64,000 nucleotides of DNA from positions 3,622,501-3,686,500 of the forward strand of contig NZ_JAQGPL010000001.1 of NCBI RefSeq assembly GCF_028826105.1, in the 5' to 3' direction. This stretch comes from Paenibacillus humicola (GTDB lineage Bacteria; Bacillota; Bacilli; Paenibacillales; Paenibacillaceae). Both the position numbers and the translations under genes were made by a program. Numbering within the stretch: the stretch's first letter is position 1; every line of letters begins with the position of its first letter. Below the pieces are notes generated by a model, which had not been told where the DNA came from, made no database searches, and saw nothing but the letters and a program-made list of their open reading frames with translations. Below, in pieces: positions 35,914 through 44,399 of the stretch.

Positions 35914-36879
35914 CTAATAAATGCCTTCCTCGCCGTACCGTTTGGCCAGCCGGTTGGCGCCGATGACGAGAATGAGGCCGACGACCGACTTGAACAGGCC
36001 GACCGCCGTGCTGAAGCTGAACTGCCCCTGCTGGATGCCGAGCCGGTATACATACGTTTCGAAGACGTCGGCTACGTCGGAAACCGCGCCGTTCATCATC
36101 AGGAACACCTGCTCGAAGCCGACGTCCATCACATGCCCGAGCCGCAGGATGAGCAGAATGACGACGACGCTGCGGATTCCGGGGAGCGTGACGTGCCAGG
36201 CCTGCCGCAAACGTCCGGCGCCGTCCATTTTGGCCGCTTCGTACAGCTGCGGATCGACGCCGGCAATGGCCGCGAGAAAAATGATGGTGCCCCAGCCCGT
36301 TTCCTTCCAGATCGTTTGCGCGGTCAGCAGCGCCCAGAAGCTGTGCTCATTGGTCAGAAAGTCGTATTTGCCGAAACCGAGGCTGACCAGCAGCTGATTG
36401 ATAATGCCCGACGACTGCGACAACAGCAGGAACGAAATGCCCGCCACGATGACCCAGGACAAAAAATGCGGCAGGTAGACGATCGACTGGATCCACTTCT
36501 TCACGTATGCGTTTCGCAGCTCGTTCAGCAGAAGCGACAGCAGCACCGGCAGCGGGAAGAAGAAGATCAGGTTCAGCAGGCTGATCGCCATCGTATTGCG
36601 GAACAGCGTCCCGAAATCCCGGTCCGAGAAAAACCTCGCGAACTGCTCGAAGCCGACCCATTTGCTGTGCAGGACGCCCATATACGGCGAATACTCCTGA
36701 AACGAGATGACGACGCCCCACATCGGGACATATTTGAACAAAAGAAAAAACAGGACGCCCGGCGCCACCAGCGCGTACAAATATTTGTCCCGCCGGAGCC
36801 GGGAAAGCACGGCGTTCCGGCTTGGTGCCGCCGCCCGCTGCGCCGGATGCCCGGCGGCGGCTTTCGCTCTCGCGCTCAT
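35914..36879 (-). CDS. Carbohydrate ABC transporter permease (LplB-like)
   Basis: A 321-residue permease with six membrane segments, an N-terminal Ala-rich cytoplasmic extension, and the EAA loop YEAAKMDGAGRLRQAWHVTL. DKYLYALVAPGVLFFLLF and the late SAVGLFKSVVGLILV-type end identify the LplB family. ATG at 36879 overlaps the upstream isomerase stop by four bases (ATGA). Confidence 0.93.
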   Translation of the reverse strand: MSARAKAAAGHPAQRAAAPSRNAVLSRLRRDKYLYALVAPGVLFFLLFKYVPMWGVVISFQEYSPYMGVLHSKWVGFEQFARFFSDRDFGTLFRNTMAISLLNLIFFFPLPVLLSLLLNELRNAYVKKWIQSIVYLPHFLSWVIVAGISFLLLSQSSGIINQLLVSLGFGKYDFLTNEHSFWALLTAQTIWKETGWGTIIFLAAIAGVDPQLYEAAKMDGAGRLRQAWHVTLPGIRSVVVILLILRLGHVMDVGFEQVFLMMNGAVSDVADVFETYVYRLGIQQGQFSFSTAVGLFKSVVGLILVIGANRLAKRYGEEGIY

Positions 36880-37796
36880 ATCGCTTCCGCCTCCCCGCTC
36901 CCGCCGAACAGCTCCTTGGCATACGCCAAATCCTCGGCGATATAGCGGTCCGTGCGGCTATCATCCGAATACTGCGCCGTCAGGCAGACGACGCCGGCAT
37001 ATCCGCGCCGCTTCAGGTAAGCGGCCGCCCGCGGCCAGGACGCCATGCCGTGCCTGCCCGTCGTAAAATGGCGCCCCCACTGCGCGGATTCGGCTTCCGG
37101 TCCGTTGCTGCGGTACATGTACACATTTTTCAGATTGACCATCGCCAAATGGGATGCGAGCAGCTCGATCCCGTATTCGGGCTGCTGACCCGCCAGCGCG
37201 TCGTGCGCCGCATCCCAGACCGCCCCGATAAGCTCCGGTTCGAATCGGCCGACAATCCGCATCAGTCCGGCCGCATCCGGGACGAACCGTCCGTGATGCT
37301 GCTGTATGCCGACTTTAACGTTGTACGCCCGGCAAAGCGGCGCGACGCTGCGTTCTAGCCAGTCGGCGAGCCGCCGCTCCGAGGCGAGATAGCCGTCCTC
37401 GCCGATCTCCGCCATGATGCGGATCATCGGTACGCCGGCTTCGGCGCAGGCGGCGAAAATCCGTTCGTCCGGACGGGCGGCGACGCTGAAGATGTCCAGC
37501 CCGACGCTCCTCACAGCCGCCGCAAACGCCGGCAGTTTTTCCGTTGCGGCGGACGGCTCCACCTGGAACCCTTCCCGGACCGGCAGCTCGATGCCGTCGA
37601 AGCCGACGCCTTTCACCCATTCGGCAAGCGCCAGCGCAGGCGTGTCTTTCCAGGGCTTCGTAAACAGCGAGCAGCGGATTGCTTCGGCCGCCCCCGTACG
37701 GTAAGCGTCCCGGATACCGTCGTAGGGACGTCCCCTGGCATTCGATGCCTCGCGCGATTTCGGCTCCTGCCGTTTCTCATGCGTGTCCAATCGCAT
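36876..37796 (-). CDS. Sugar phosphate isomerase/epimerase-like TIM-barrel protein (2)
   Basis: A 306-residue xylose-isomerase-like TIM-barrel protein (AP endonuclease 2 superfamily). Metal-site segments are visible: GFDGIELPV, VKVGIQQHHGRFV, IGAVWDAAHDAL and a late VCLTAQYSDD. The N-terminal 40 residues are charged and outside the fold, so the true start may be a few codons downstream (a TTG at 37790 has better spacing from AAAGGAG). It overlaps the LplB-like permease gene by four bases. Probable role: isomerisation or 3-keto-sugar lyase step in the island's pathway, by family and context. Confidence 0.85.
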   Translation of the reverse strand: MRLDTHEKRQEPKSREASNARGRPYDGIRDAYRTGAAEAIRCSLFTKPWKDTPALALAEWVKGVGFDGIELPVREGFQVEPSAATEKLPAFAAAVRSVGLDIFSVAARPDERIFAACAEAGVPMIRIMAEIGEDGYLASERRLADWLERSVAPLCRAYNVKVGIQQHHGRFVPDAAGLMRIVGRFEPELIGAVWDAAHDALAGQQPEYGIELLASHLAMVNLKNVYMYRSNGPEAESAQWGRHFTTGRHGMASWPRAAAYLKRRGYAGVVCLTAQYSDDSRTDRYIAEDLAYAKELFGGSGEAEAI

Positions 37797-37878
37797 CTTC
37801 TCCTTTCCGTAACCGTCAAGTCGGCCCCATTCGAAGGGCTCGTCATGCCTTAAGCGTAAGCCCCTGCCGAAGAACGCG

Positions 37879-38826
37879 TTAAGCGGTCCCCGCCTTCGGC
37901 ACGGACCCGATCAAGTCAAGCAGCGCTTTCAGATCGTCCATGCATTTGCGCGCGAGATCCCCGTAGACGGGCAGCTCCGAGCCCGGCTTCGCGACGCTTT
38001 CCACGGTCAGACAGCCGTTGTAGCCAACCTCCGCAAGCCCCTTTAGCACGGCGCACCAGTCGATGCCGCCCTGGTTGATCAGCCGGTGGGCGTAATATCT
38101 CGGCGCCTCCGGCTCCCGCTTCGGAACGACGCGATGAAACCGGCCGATATGCGGAACATAGTCGCCGTATTCGAATGCCCATGGATAATCCGGACCGGTC
38201 AGCCGAACGATGTCTTTTACGTGGACATTAAACAGATGATCTTTAAGCATCTTAATCGCGTCCGCGCCGTATTCGGCCGGCACTTGATACAGGTTGACCG
38301 GGTCCAGAATCAAGCCGACATTGGTGCGGCCGACGGCCCGTACGAAAGCGAGCGCCGACTCCGCATGGTCGCACAGCGTGCCGTGGTGCATCTCGATCGC
38401 CACGCGGACGCCGCGCTCCGCCGCCGCATCCGCACAGATGCGGAAGCAGCGGACGGCTTCGGCGAAATTCGCCTCCGGCACCTCGCCGGAATGCTGGAAG
38501 CCCGGATTCAGCCGCATCATCCCGCAGCCGATCGTCTCGGCGAAATCCAGATAATGCTCCCACCTGCGGATTTCCCTTTCGTTCTCCTCCGCAGTATTGC
38601 AGGCGAAATTGCCGGCAAACAGCGACAGGTTGGCGGCCTCCAGTCCGAGCCGGACCAGCATCTCCTTCATGGCGAGACCGCGTTCGCGCGGGACAGGCAC
38701 GTTCAGCAGCTCACCGACGCCGCGCAGCTCCACTCCCTGATAGCCAATCGACGCCGCATCCTGCAAAAAACGTTCGATCGGCGCGTCATCGTACATGTTG
38801 CCGGCGAGTACAATCTTCGGGTTCAT
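37879..38826 (-). CDS. Sugar phosphate isomerase/epimerase-like TIM-barrel protein (1)
   Basis: A 315-residue TIM-barrel protein of the same superfamily and the first gene of the ROK-controlled operon. Metal and substrate segments: GYQGVELRGVG, VAIEMHHGTLCDHAE, VGLILDPVNLYQV, LFNVHVKDIVR and NGCLTVESV. The conserved Glu-His-Asp-His-Glu pattern suggests an intact metal site. AAGGAGGG precedes the ATG at 38826. The promoter, a cre site and a palindrome lie within 90 bases upstream. Confidence 0.88.
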   Translation of the reverse strand: MNPKIVLAGNMYDDAPIERFLQDAASIGYQGVELRGVGELLNVPVPRERGLAMKEMLVRLGLEAANLSLFAGNFACNTAEENEREIRRWEHYLDFAETIGCGMMRLNPGFQHSGEVPEANFAEAVRCFRICADAAAERGVRVAIEMHHGTLCDHAESALAFVRAVGRTNVGLILDPVNLYQVPAEYGADAIKMLKDHLFNVHVKDIVRLTGPDYPWAFEYGDYVPHIGRFHRVVPKREPEAPRYYAHRLINQGGIDWCAVLKGLAEVGYNGCLTVESVAKPGSELPVYGDLARKCMDDLKALLDLIGSVPKAGTA

Positions 38827-38838
38827 GCTTGCCCTCCT

Positions 38839-38852
38839 TGACAGCGTTTTCA
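38839..38852 (-). promoter_or_regulatory. Catabolite-responsive element (cre) of the sugar operon
   Basis: The minus strand reads TGAAAACGCTGTCA, matching the CcpA consensus TGWAANCGNTNWCA at every position. It lies between the -10 box and the ribosome site, where CcpA binding would block elongation or initiation. Confidence 0.8.
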
Positions 38853-38866
38853 TTTCCACATCCAAA

Positions 38867-38909
38867 ATGGTAGCGCAACTTTCCACTTTAGTCAATATTT
38901 AAATTAACT
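38867..38909 (-). promoter_or_regulatory. Promoter with candidate ROK operator for the sugar operon
   Basis: TTGACT (38890-38895) and TACCAT (38867-38872) are spaced by 17 bases. A 20-base imperfect palindrome (38890-38909; AGTTAATTT and AATATTGACT arms, seven of ten pairs) covers the -35 box. Its AT-rich arms recall XylR-type ROK operators. The divergent ROK repressor gene makes it the likely regulator. Confidence 0.6.
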
Positions 38910-39039
38910 TTATCAACAAAATTGTGATTTTCTTAATATTTCCATGTAATTCAACGAATCCTCTTGCTCAACCACTATCATTTTGTTAGGATTTATTCAT
39001 AACTCATTCAAAAAAGCAGCCCCGATCTCGAATTCCGCT

Positions 39040-39068
39040 TCGACATCAGGGCTTGGTTCCTGTATAAT
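39040..39068 (+). promoter_or_regulatory. Sigma-A promoter of the ROK regulator gene
   Basis: TCGACA (39040-39045) and a perfect TATAAT (39063-39068) with a 17-base spacer, about 38 bases before the ROK start codon. Confidence 0.8.
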
Positions 39069-39105
39069 CGGGGTACGAAACAAAGAAAGAGCGACGGTGA
39101 ATCCC

Positions 39106-40326
39106 ATGAACCTATCCGGCAAAGCCGGCGATCAAAAAGGAAGCAAAACGGCCATTCTTCAGACTTTGCGCATGTTCGGACCGATGCCGAGGATCACGCT
39201 GACGAAAATGACGGATCTGAGCCGCGCGACCATTTCGCTCTCCATCGCGGAGCTGATCGAAGCGGGCCTCGTGCAGGAGACGGAGAAAAGCCCCTCGACC
39301 GGCGGCCGGCCTGCGATTTCGCTCGAGCTCGTTCCCGCCTCCCACGCCGTTCTCGGCGCCGATTTGGACAACCAGGAATGGACGCTCGGCGCATTCGACC
39401 TGCTCGGCAATACGCTGGACATCGTGAAAATCCCGGTCCCCTCCTTCGAGCCGGAGGCAGCCGTTCAGGCGCTGACGGACCGGGTCGGCAATTTTGTTAA
39501 AGATTTTGACAAAAGGATCGTGCATTTGCTGGGGCTAAGCGTTCCCGGTCTGGTCGATAACCGCCAGGGAACGATCCGGAGCGCATCCGACTGGGGGTGG
39601 TCCAATGTGGAGGTGGAGCGGATGGCGGGCGGCGCGCTGGGCTGGCCGGTCGTCGCGCTGAACCGCCACCGGGCGCGCGGACTGGCTGAATGCCGTTTCG
39701 GGGCGGGCCGGGAATACAAGCATATGATTTATGTAGGTGTCGGGTCGGGCATTGCGGCGGGGATATTTAGCGACCGGCAGCTGGTATCCGGATGGTTCGG
39801 GGGAGCCGGCGAACTCGGCCATATTACTGTGGAGCCGGACGGGCCGGTCTGTCCGTGCGGCAACAGCGGATGCCTGCACCTGTACGCCGCGGCATCGGCG
39901 ATGGAGCAGGAAGCAAGGCGGCTGCTGCGGGCCGGACAGCCGCACAGCGTCCTCGGCGGAATGGTTCCGGGCTTCGACCTGCAGCTGCTGAGAGCCGCGG
40001 ACGTTTGCCGGGCCGCGGACGACGGCGACGAGCTGGCGCTTCAGGTCGTCAGCCGTGCCGCCTCCTATCTCGGACTTGCGCTGGCCAATCTCGTCAACCT
40101 GCTCAACCCGGAGGCCGTGATCCTCGGCGGCGCCGTCCCCGCAAGCTGCGGCGCGTATGCGCGCGCGGCCGAAGCCGTCATGCGGCAGCGTTCCATGCCG
40201 GCGCTATCGGCCGGCACGACGCTGCGGACCGCCGCCTTCGGGCAAATCGGAGGCGCGCTCGGCGCGGTCAATTTCGCCCTGGACCGGCATTTTTCTTATC
40301 AGCTGCTCGTTCAGGAAGGCTTATGA
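39106..40326 (+). CDS. ROK family transcriptional repressor
   Basis: A 406-residue regulator. The N-terminal winged helix-turn-helix (about 10-75; PRITLTKMTDLSRATIS, GLVQETEKSPSTGGRP) is followed by a ROK sugar-kinase-like domain with GVGSGIAAGIF and the zinc motif CPCGNSGC preceded by GELGHITVEP. It is the XylR/NagC type, which releases DNA on binding a sugar. It is divergent from the sugar operon, so it probably represses that operon. Start at 39106 is chosen over upstream in-frame starts because of the promoter position. Confidence 0.93.
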   Translation: MNLSGKAGDQKGSKTAILQTLRMFGPMPRITLTKMTDLSRATISLSIAELIEAGLVQETEKSPSTGGRPAISLELVPASHAVLGADLDNQEWTLGAFDLLGNTLDIVKIPVPSFEPEAAVQALTDRVGNFVKDFDKRIVHLLGLSVPGLVDNRQGTIRSASDWGWSNVEVERMAGGALGWPVVALNRHRARGLAECRFGAGREYKHMIYVGVGSGIAAGIFSDRQLVSGWFGGAGELGHITVEPDGPVCPCGNSGCLHLYAAASAMEQEARRLLRAGQPHSVLGGMVPGFDLQLLRAADVCRAADDGDELALQVVSRAASYLGLALANLVNLLNPEAVILGGAVPASCGAYARAAEAVMRQRSMPALSAGTTLRTAAFGQIGGALGAVNFALDRHFSYQLLVQEGL

Positions 40327-40343
40327 CGTCCTAAGCGGGCGGC

Positions 40344-40673
40344 CTAGTACACCTTGCCTTCCAGCTGGCGCTGCACGATGCGCACGATGTCGGCGATATA
40401 ATCGCCGATAATCGGCAGGTTCAGCGCGCCGAGCAATTGCAGCACGTACAGGATTGTAGCGGCGAAGAAGGTAAATCCGATGGCGATGCCGACGCCCCGC
40501 GCCGTTCCGGCCAGCACGTTCCGCCAAATAAGCGAAAGCGGACGGTGCAGCAAATTGACGTATTCGGCCATCTGCGCCTTTTCCAGATCGATCGCCACCT
40601 TTTTCAGCCGTTTATCCAGCGATTCGATCGTGCGGGCGAGTACATTCCAGTCATTGGCTTCGTTTTTGGACAT
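40344..40673 (-). CDS. DUF5665 family membrane protein
   Basis: A 109-residue protein: a helical, charged N-terminal half (SLDKRLKKVAIDLEKAQMAEYV) and one or two membrane segments (about 58-82) followed by a short amphipathic end (IGDYIADIVRIV). This matches DUF5665, a small membrane family of Bacillota with no assigned function. AGGAGGTG lies six bases before the ATG at 40673. It follows ileS after that gene's terminator and converges with the ROK gene. Confidence 0.8.
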   Translation of the reverse strand: MSKNEANDWNVLARTIESLDKRLKKVAIDLEKAQMAEYVNLLHRPLSLIWRNVLAGTARGVGIAIGFTFFAATILYVLQLLGALNLPIIGDYIADIVRIVQRQLEGKVY

Positions 40674-40692
40674 TCGCATCACCTCCTGCATG

Positions 40693-40761
40693 AAAAAAGA
40701 CGCCCATCGGACTTCGCCGCGAACGGCTTCCGCCGCCCGCCTTCAAAGTTCGCATGGGCGT
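40693..40761 (-). terminator. Intrinsic terminator of ileS
   Basis: Arms ACGCCCAT (40754-40761) and ATGGGCGT (40700-40707), enclosing a GC-rich loop region, followed by six T on the minus strand. It lies 37 bases after the ileS stop. Confidence 0.8.
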
Positions 40762-40797
40762 TCGTTCCTGTCCTCTATGCTGTTACTATACCCTTAA

Positions 40798-43700
40798 TCA
40801 GGCAATTAGAATCCCGATTTCTTTCTCGCCGAGCTGCACCCGCTCCATGCCCTCGCGCTCGCCGTATTCGACGCCGCTCAGCAGCACATTGTCCTGCAGC
40901 ACCGACTCGAACGCCCGCAGCGCGTCCATCAGCTCGTCATCCACATCGAGCACGAGACGGACCCGCTTCTCGATCGGCAAATCGAGCTTTTTGCGCGTGT
41001 CCTGCACCGCCCGGATGACTTCACGGACATAACCCTCCTGCTCGAGCTCCGGCGTAATCTCGGTGTTGAGCGCCACGGTCAGCTGGTACCCCGATGCCGA
41101 TGCGAAGCCCGCCTTCGCCTGCTTTTCCACGAGCAGCTCGTCCAGGGAGATCGTCAGCTTCTCGACTTCCGGAGAAGTGAAGCCCAGCCCGCCGCCGCTA
41201 ACCGCCGCTCGCGTCTCGTCCGGCGTCAGCCCTTTCAGGAACGCCTGGATCGGACCGACGTTTTTGCCGTATTTTTTGCCGGCGACCTTCAAATTCAGCT
41301 TGAACGTAAAATCGACAAAGCCGCCGTCGCCGCTTTCGACCGTAATCCGCTTCACATTGATTTCGTCCTTGATGATGTCCTCGTAGGCCGCCAGGTCGAA
41401 TTCGCGGTCTAGCGCGACGATCAGCTCCGAAAGCGGCTGCCGCGTCTTGATGCCCGTCTCGTTGCGCACGTTGCGCGCCAGCTCGACGATTTGCCGCGCC
41501 GTCTCCATGTCCCGCTCCAGCTTGTCGTCGATCGCCGCTTCGTCGGCTTCCGGATAATCGGCCAAATGGACGCTTCCGCTGCCGCCGAGGTTGCCGTATA
41601 CATCGTCCGCAAGCAGCGGCGCAAACGGCGCGATCAGGCGGGACAGCGTCAGCAGCACGTGCCGCAGCGTTCCGTAAGCATCCAGCTTGTCGTCCGTCAG
41701 GCCGCTTCCCCAAAAGCGGTCGCGCGAGCGGCGGATGTACCAGTTGCTCAGCTCGTCGACGAACGTCTCGATCGCCTTCGCCGCATTCAGGAAGTCATTC
41801 ACGTCCAGCCCCTTCCGCACCTGGCGGATCAGGCTGTTCAGCCGCGAAACGATCCAGCGGTCAAGCTTGGCGCCCGATACGCGGTGCGGCTGCGCCGCAG
41901 GGTCGTACCCGTCGATCGATGCATACAGCGCGAAGAACGCATGCGTGTTGACAATCGTGTCGATCACCTTCGACTTCGCTTCGCCAACTATGCCGCGCGA
42001 GAACCGCTTGCTGTTCCATGGCGCGCTGTCCGCCAGCAGCGCCCAGCGGAACGCATCCGTGCCGTATTCGTTGATGATTTCCCACGGATCGATGACGTTC
42101 CCTTTCGATTTGGACATCTTCTGTCCGTTCTCGTCGAGAATATGCCCGGTCGAAATGACCGCTTTGTACGGCGCCTTGCCGTTATACAGCGTCGAAACGG
42201 CAAGCAGGCTGAAAAACCAGCCGCGCGTCTGGTCGATGCCTTCGCAAATCATGTCCGCCGGATACTGTTCCTCGAACAGCTTCTCGTTCTCGAACGGGTG
42301 ATGGTACTGCGCGAACGGCATCGAGCCGCTGTCGAACCAGACGTCGATCACTTCCGGCGTGCGGGTCATGACGCCGCCTTCGCAGTGCGGACACTTCAGC
42401 TTCACTTCGTCGACGTACGGCTTGTGCAGCTCGATGTCCGGCGAGATCGGCGATGCCGAGCGATCGACAAGCTCGGCGATGCTGCCGGGCGCGTGCTGCC
42501 CGCCGCAGCTGTCGCACACCCATACGTTCAGCGGCGTGCCCCAGTAGCGATTGCGGCTGATATTCCAGTCGACGAGGTCTTCGAGAAACTTCCCGAAGCG
42601 GCCCTCGCGGATATGCCCCGGATACCAGTCGACGCCGTTGTTGTTCGCGATCAGCTGGTCCTTGACCGCCGTCGTCTCGATAAACCAGCTTTCCGTCGCA
42701 TAATAGATCAGCGGCGATTTGCAGCGCCAGCAGAACGGGTAGCTGTGCTCGTAGCGCTCCTTCGCGAACAGCAGCGAACGCTCGCTCAGCATTTTGAGGA
42801 TGTCGACGTCGCAGTCCTTGACGAACCGGCCGGCGAGATCGGTGACGGCTTCCATATAACGGCCGGCGTTGTCGACGACGTTCAGGAAGCTGACCCCGTT
42901 CTGGCGGGCAGCCCTGTAGTCGTCTTCCCCGTGCGCCGGCGCGATGTGCACGATGCCGGTACCGCTCGTATCGCTTACGAAATCGCCCGGAATGATGAAA
43001 TGCCCGTTTTCCGGTTTCGCATAGCGGAAAGGCGGCTCATATTTCATGCCGACCAGGTCAGCGCCTTTCACAGTCGAGACGATCTCATACCCGTCCTTCA
43101 GCACCTCTTCGGCCAGGCCGGCGGCGACGATGTACGTTTCGCCCTCCTTCTTCGCACGCACGTAATCAAGCCCGGGATTGACGGCAAGCGCGGCGTTTGC
43201 GGGCAGCGTCCACGGTGTTGTCGTCCAGGCGAGGGCGTACTCGTCCGAATCCGCCAGCTTGAATTTGACCGTGGCGCTCAAATCCTTCACATCCTCGTAC
43301 CCCTGCGCCACCTCGTGTGAGCTGAGCGTCGTCTGGCAGCACGGGCAGTAGGGACTGACGCGGTGCCCGCGATACAGCAGCCCTTTCTTGTGGATCGTCG
43401 ATAAAATATGCCAGACGCTCTCGATGTAGCTGTTCTTCAGCGTAATGTAAGGATGGTCCATATCCGTCCAGTAGGCGATCGCCTCGGTCAGCTCGCGCCA
43501 CTGCCGTTCGTATTCGAAGACGCTGTCTTTGCATTTCTTGATGAACGCCTCGATGCCGTATTTCTCGATTTCCTGCTTGCCGGAAATGCCAAGCTGCTTC
43601 TCGACGCCAAGCTCGACCGGCAGCCCGTGCGTATCCCACCCCGCTTTGCGGACGACGCGGTAGCCCGACATCGTCTTGTAACGGCAGACAAAATCTTTAA

Positions 43701-43887
43701 TTACCCTGCCGAGCACATGCCCGATATGCGGGGCACCGTTTGCGGTCGGCGGCCCTTCATAAAATACGTAATTCGGCCGGCCCTCCCGGTTCTCGATCGA
43801 TTGCTTGAATGTGCCCTCCGCATTCCATTTGGCCAAAACCCGCTTTTCGCGTACTCTGGCCCGTTCCTTCACATCAACGCGCTGCAT
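40798..43887 (-). CDS. ileS: Isoleucyl-tRNA synthetase, type 2
   Basis: Charges tRNA-Ile. The 1029-residue class I synthetase has the HIGH motif in APHIGHVLGRVIKD (about 53-66) and KMSKSKGN near 600, with the CP1 editing domain between (TTTPWTLPANAAL). The stretch GWDTHGLPVELGVEK and the total length match the Thermus/eukaryote-like type 2 enzymes; the Bacillus subtilis enzyme at this locus is type 1 (about 920 residues with a C-terminal zinc finger). A four-cysteine cluster (CDSCGG, CPHCEG) lies in the middle. It is controlled by a T-box leader with an AUC specifier. Confidence 0.96.
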   Translation of the reverse strand: MQRVDVKERARVREKRVLAKWNAEGTFKQSIENREGRPNYVFYEGPPTANGAPHIGHVLGRVIKDFVCRYKTMSGYRVVRKAGWDTHGLPVELGVEKQLGISGKQEIEKYGIEAFIKKCKDSVFEYERQWRELTEAIAYWTDMDHPYITLKNSYIESVWHILSTIHKKGLLYRGHRVSPYCPCCQTTLSSHEVAQGYEDVKDLSATVKFKLADSDEYALAWTTTPWTLPANAALAVNPGLDYVRAKKEGETYIVAAGLAEEVLKDGYEIVSTVKGADLVGMKYEPPFRYAKPENGHFIIPGDFVSDTSGTGIVHIAPAHGEDDYRAARQNGVSFLNVVDNAGRYMEAVTDLAGRFVKDCDVDILKMLSERSLLFAKERYEHSYPFCWRCKSPLIYYATESWFIETTAVKDQLIANNNGVDWYPGHIREGRFGKFLEDLVDWNISRNRYWGTPLNVWVCDSCGGQHAPGSIAELVDRSASPISPDIELHKPYVDEVKLKCPHCEGGVMTRTPEVIDVWFDSGSMPFAQYHHPFENEKLFEEQYPADMICEGIDQTRGWFFSLLAVSTLYNGKAPYKAVISTGHILDENGQKMSKSKGNVIDPWEIINEYGTDAFRWALLADSAPWNSKRFSRGIVGEAKSKVIDTIVNTHAFFALYASIDGYDPAAQPHRVSGAKLDRWIVSRLNSLIRQVRKGLDVNDFLNAAKAIETFVDELSNWYIRRSRDRFWGSGLTDDKLDAYGTLRHVLLTLSRLIAPFAPLLADDVYGNLGGSGSVHLADYPEADEAAIDDKLERDMETARQIVELARNVRNETGIKTRQPLSELIVALDREFDLAAYEDIIKDEINVKRITVESGDGGFVDFTFKLNLKVAGKKYGKNVGPIQAFLKGLTPDETRAAVSGGGLGFTSPEVEKLTISLDELLVEKQAKAGFASASGYQLTVALNTEITPELEQEGYVREVIRAVQDTRKKLDLPIEKRVRLVLDVDDELMDALRAFESVLQDNVLLSGVEYGEREGMERVQLGEKEIGILIA

Positions 43888-43920
43888 CGCTATCAGAGCC
43901 CCTTTCCAGTGCTTGAAAAT

Positions 43921-44330
43921 AAAAAAATCCCGTCCCCAATAAGGGACGAGACCTCGCTCGCGTTACCACCCTCGTTCCGAAGCGCAGCATGACATGTCCG
44001 TCCCTTCCGTCCCCATGAACGGAGCAAACGGCCAACCAATACCCGCGGTTTCGGCACTCTGCCGACGGACGCAATCGTCCGCGTTCCGGATAACGGTGGA
44101 CATCCGGCGGCGCTTAGTTGGCCGGGAGCCATGAAGCGGCAATTCGGCTGAAGGCTTCCGCCTTCGCCTTGTCGTGCCGCCGCACCTTCTCCCCCGGCGG
44201 GTTCGGCCCCGCTTCTCGGAGATGATTTTCCGCTGTCGTTTGAACGCCGGCTCTCAGCGGGCACCGGCTCTCTGGGGAACAAACGTGACGGCGTACTCGT
44301 TCTCGTCGACGAATTTACTGCATTGTAATA
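43921..44330 (-). promoter_or_regulatory. ileS: T-box riboswitch leader of ileS
   Basis: On the minus strand the leader has stem I (GAGTA on the 5' side of the specifier loop, AAAATCATC on the 3' side with Ile codon ATC at 44224-44226, distal AGAGAGCC), then the T-box core AGGGTGGTAACGCG (about 43958-43971), then an intrinsic terminator TCTCGTCCC/GGGGACGGGA with seven T (43921-43927). Uncharged tRNA-Ile pairing to the specifier and T-box allows read-through into ileS. The leader fills the 512-base gap between divIVA and ileS. Confidence 0.92.
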
Positions 44331-44335
44331 GTTCA

Positions 44336-44364
44336 TTTATACGCGATTAAAACGCAAATGTCAA
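44336..44364 (-). promoter_or_regulatory. Sigma-A promoter of the ileS T-box leader
   Basis: Perfect TTGACA (44359-44364), 17-base spacer and TATAAA (44336-44341), placed directly upstream of the T-box stem I and 36 bases after the divIVA stop. Confidence 0.9.
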
Positions 44365-44399
44365 ACGGGCCCGGCGCATGTCCGGACCTTCACCCGCGG

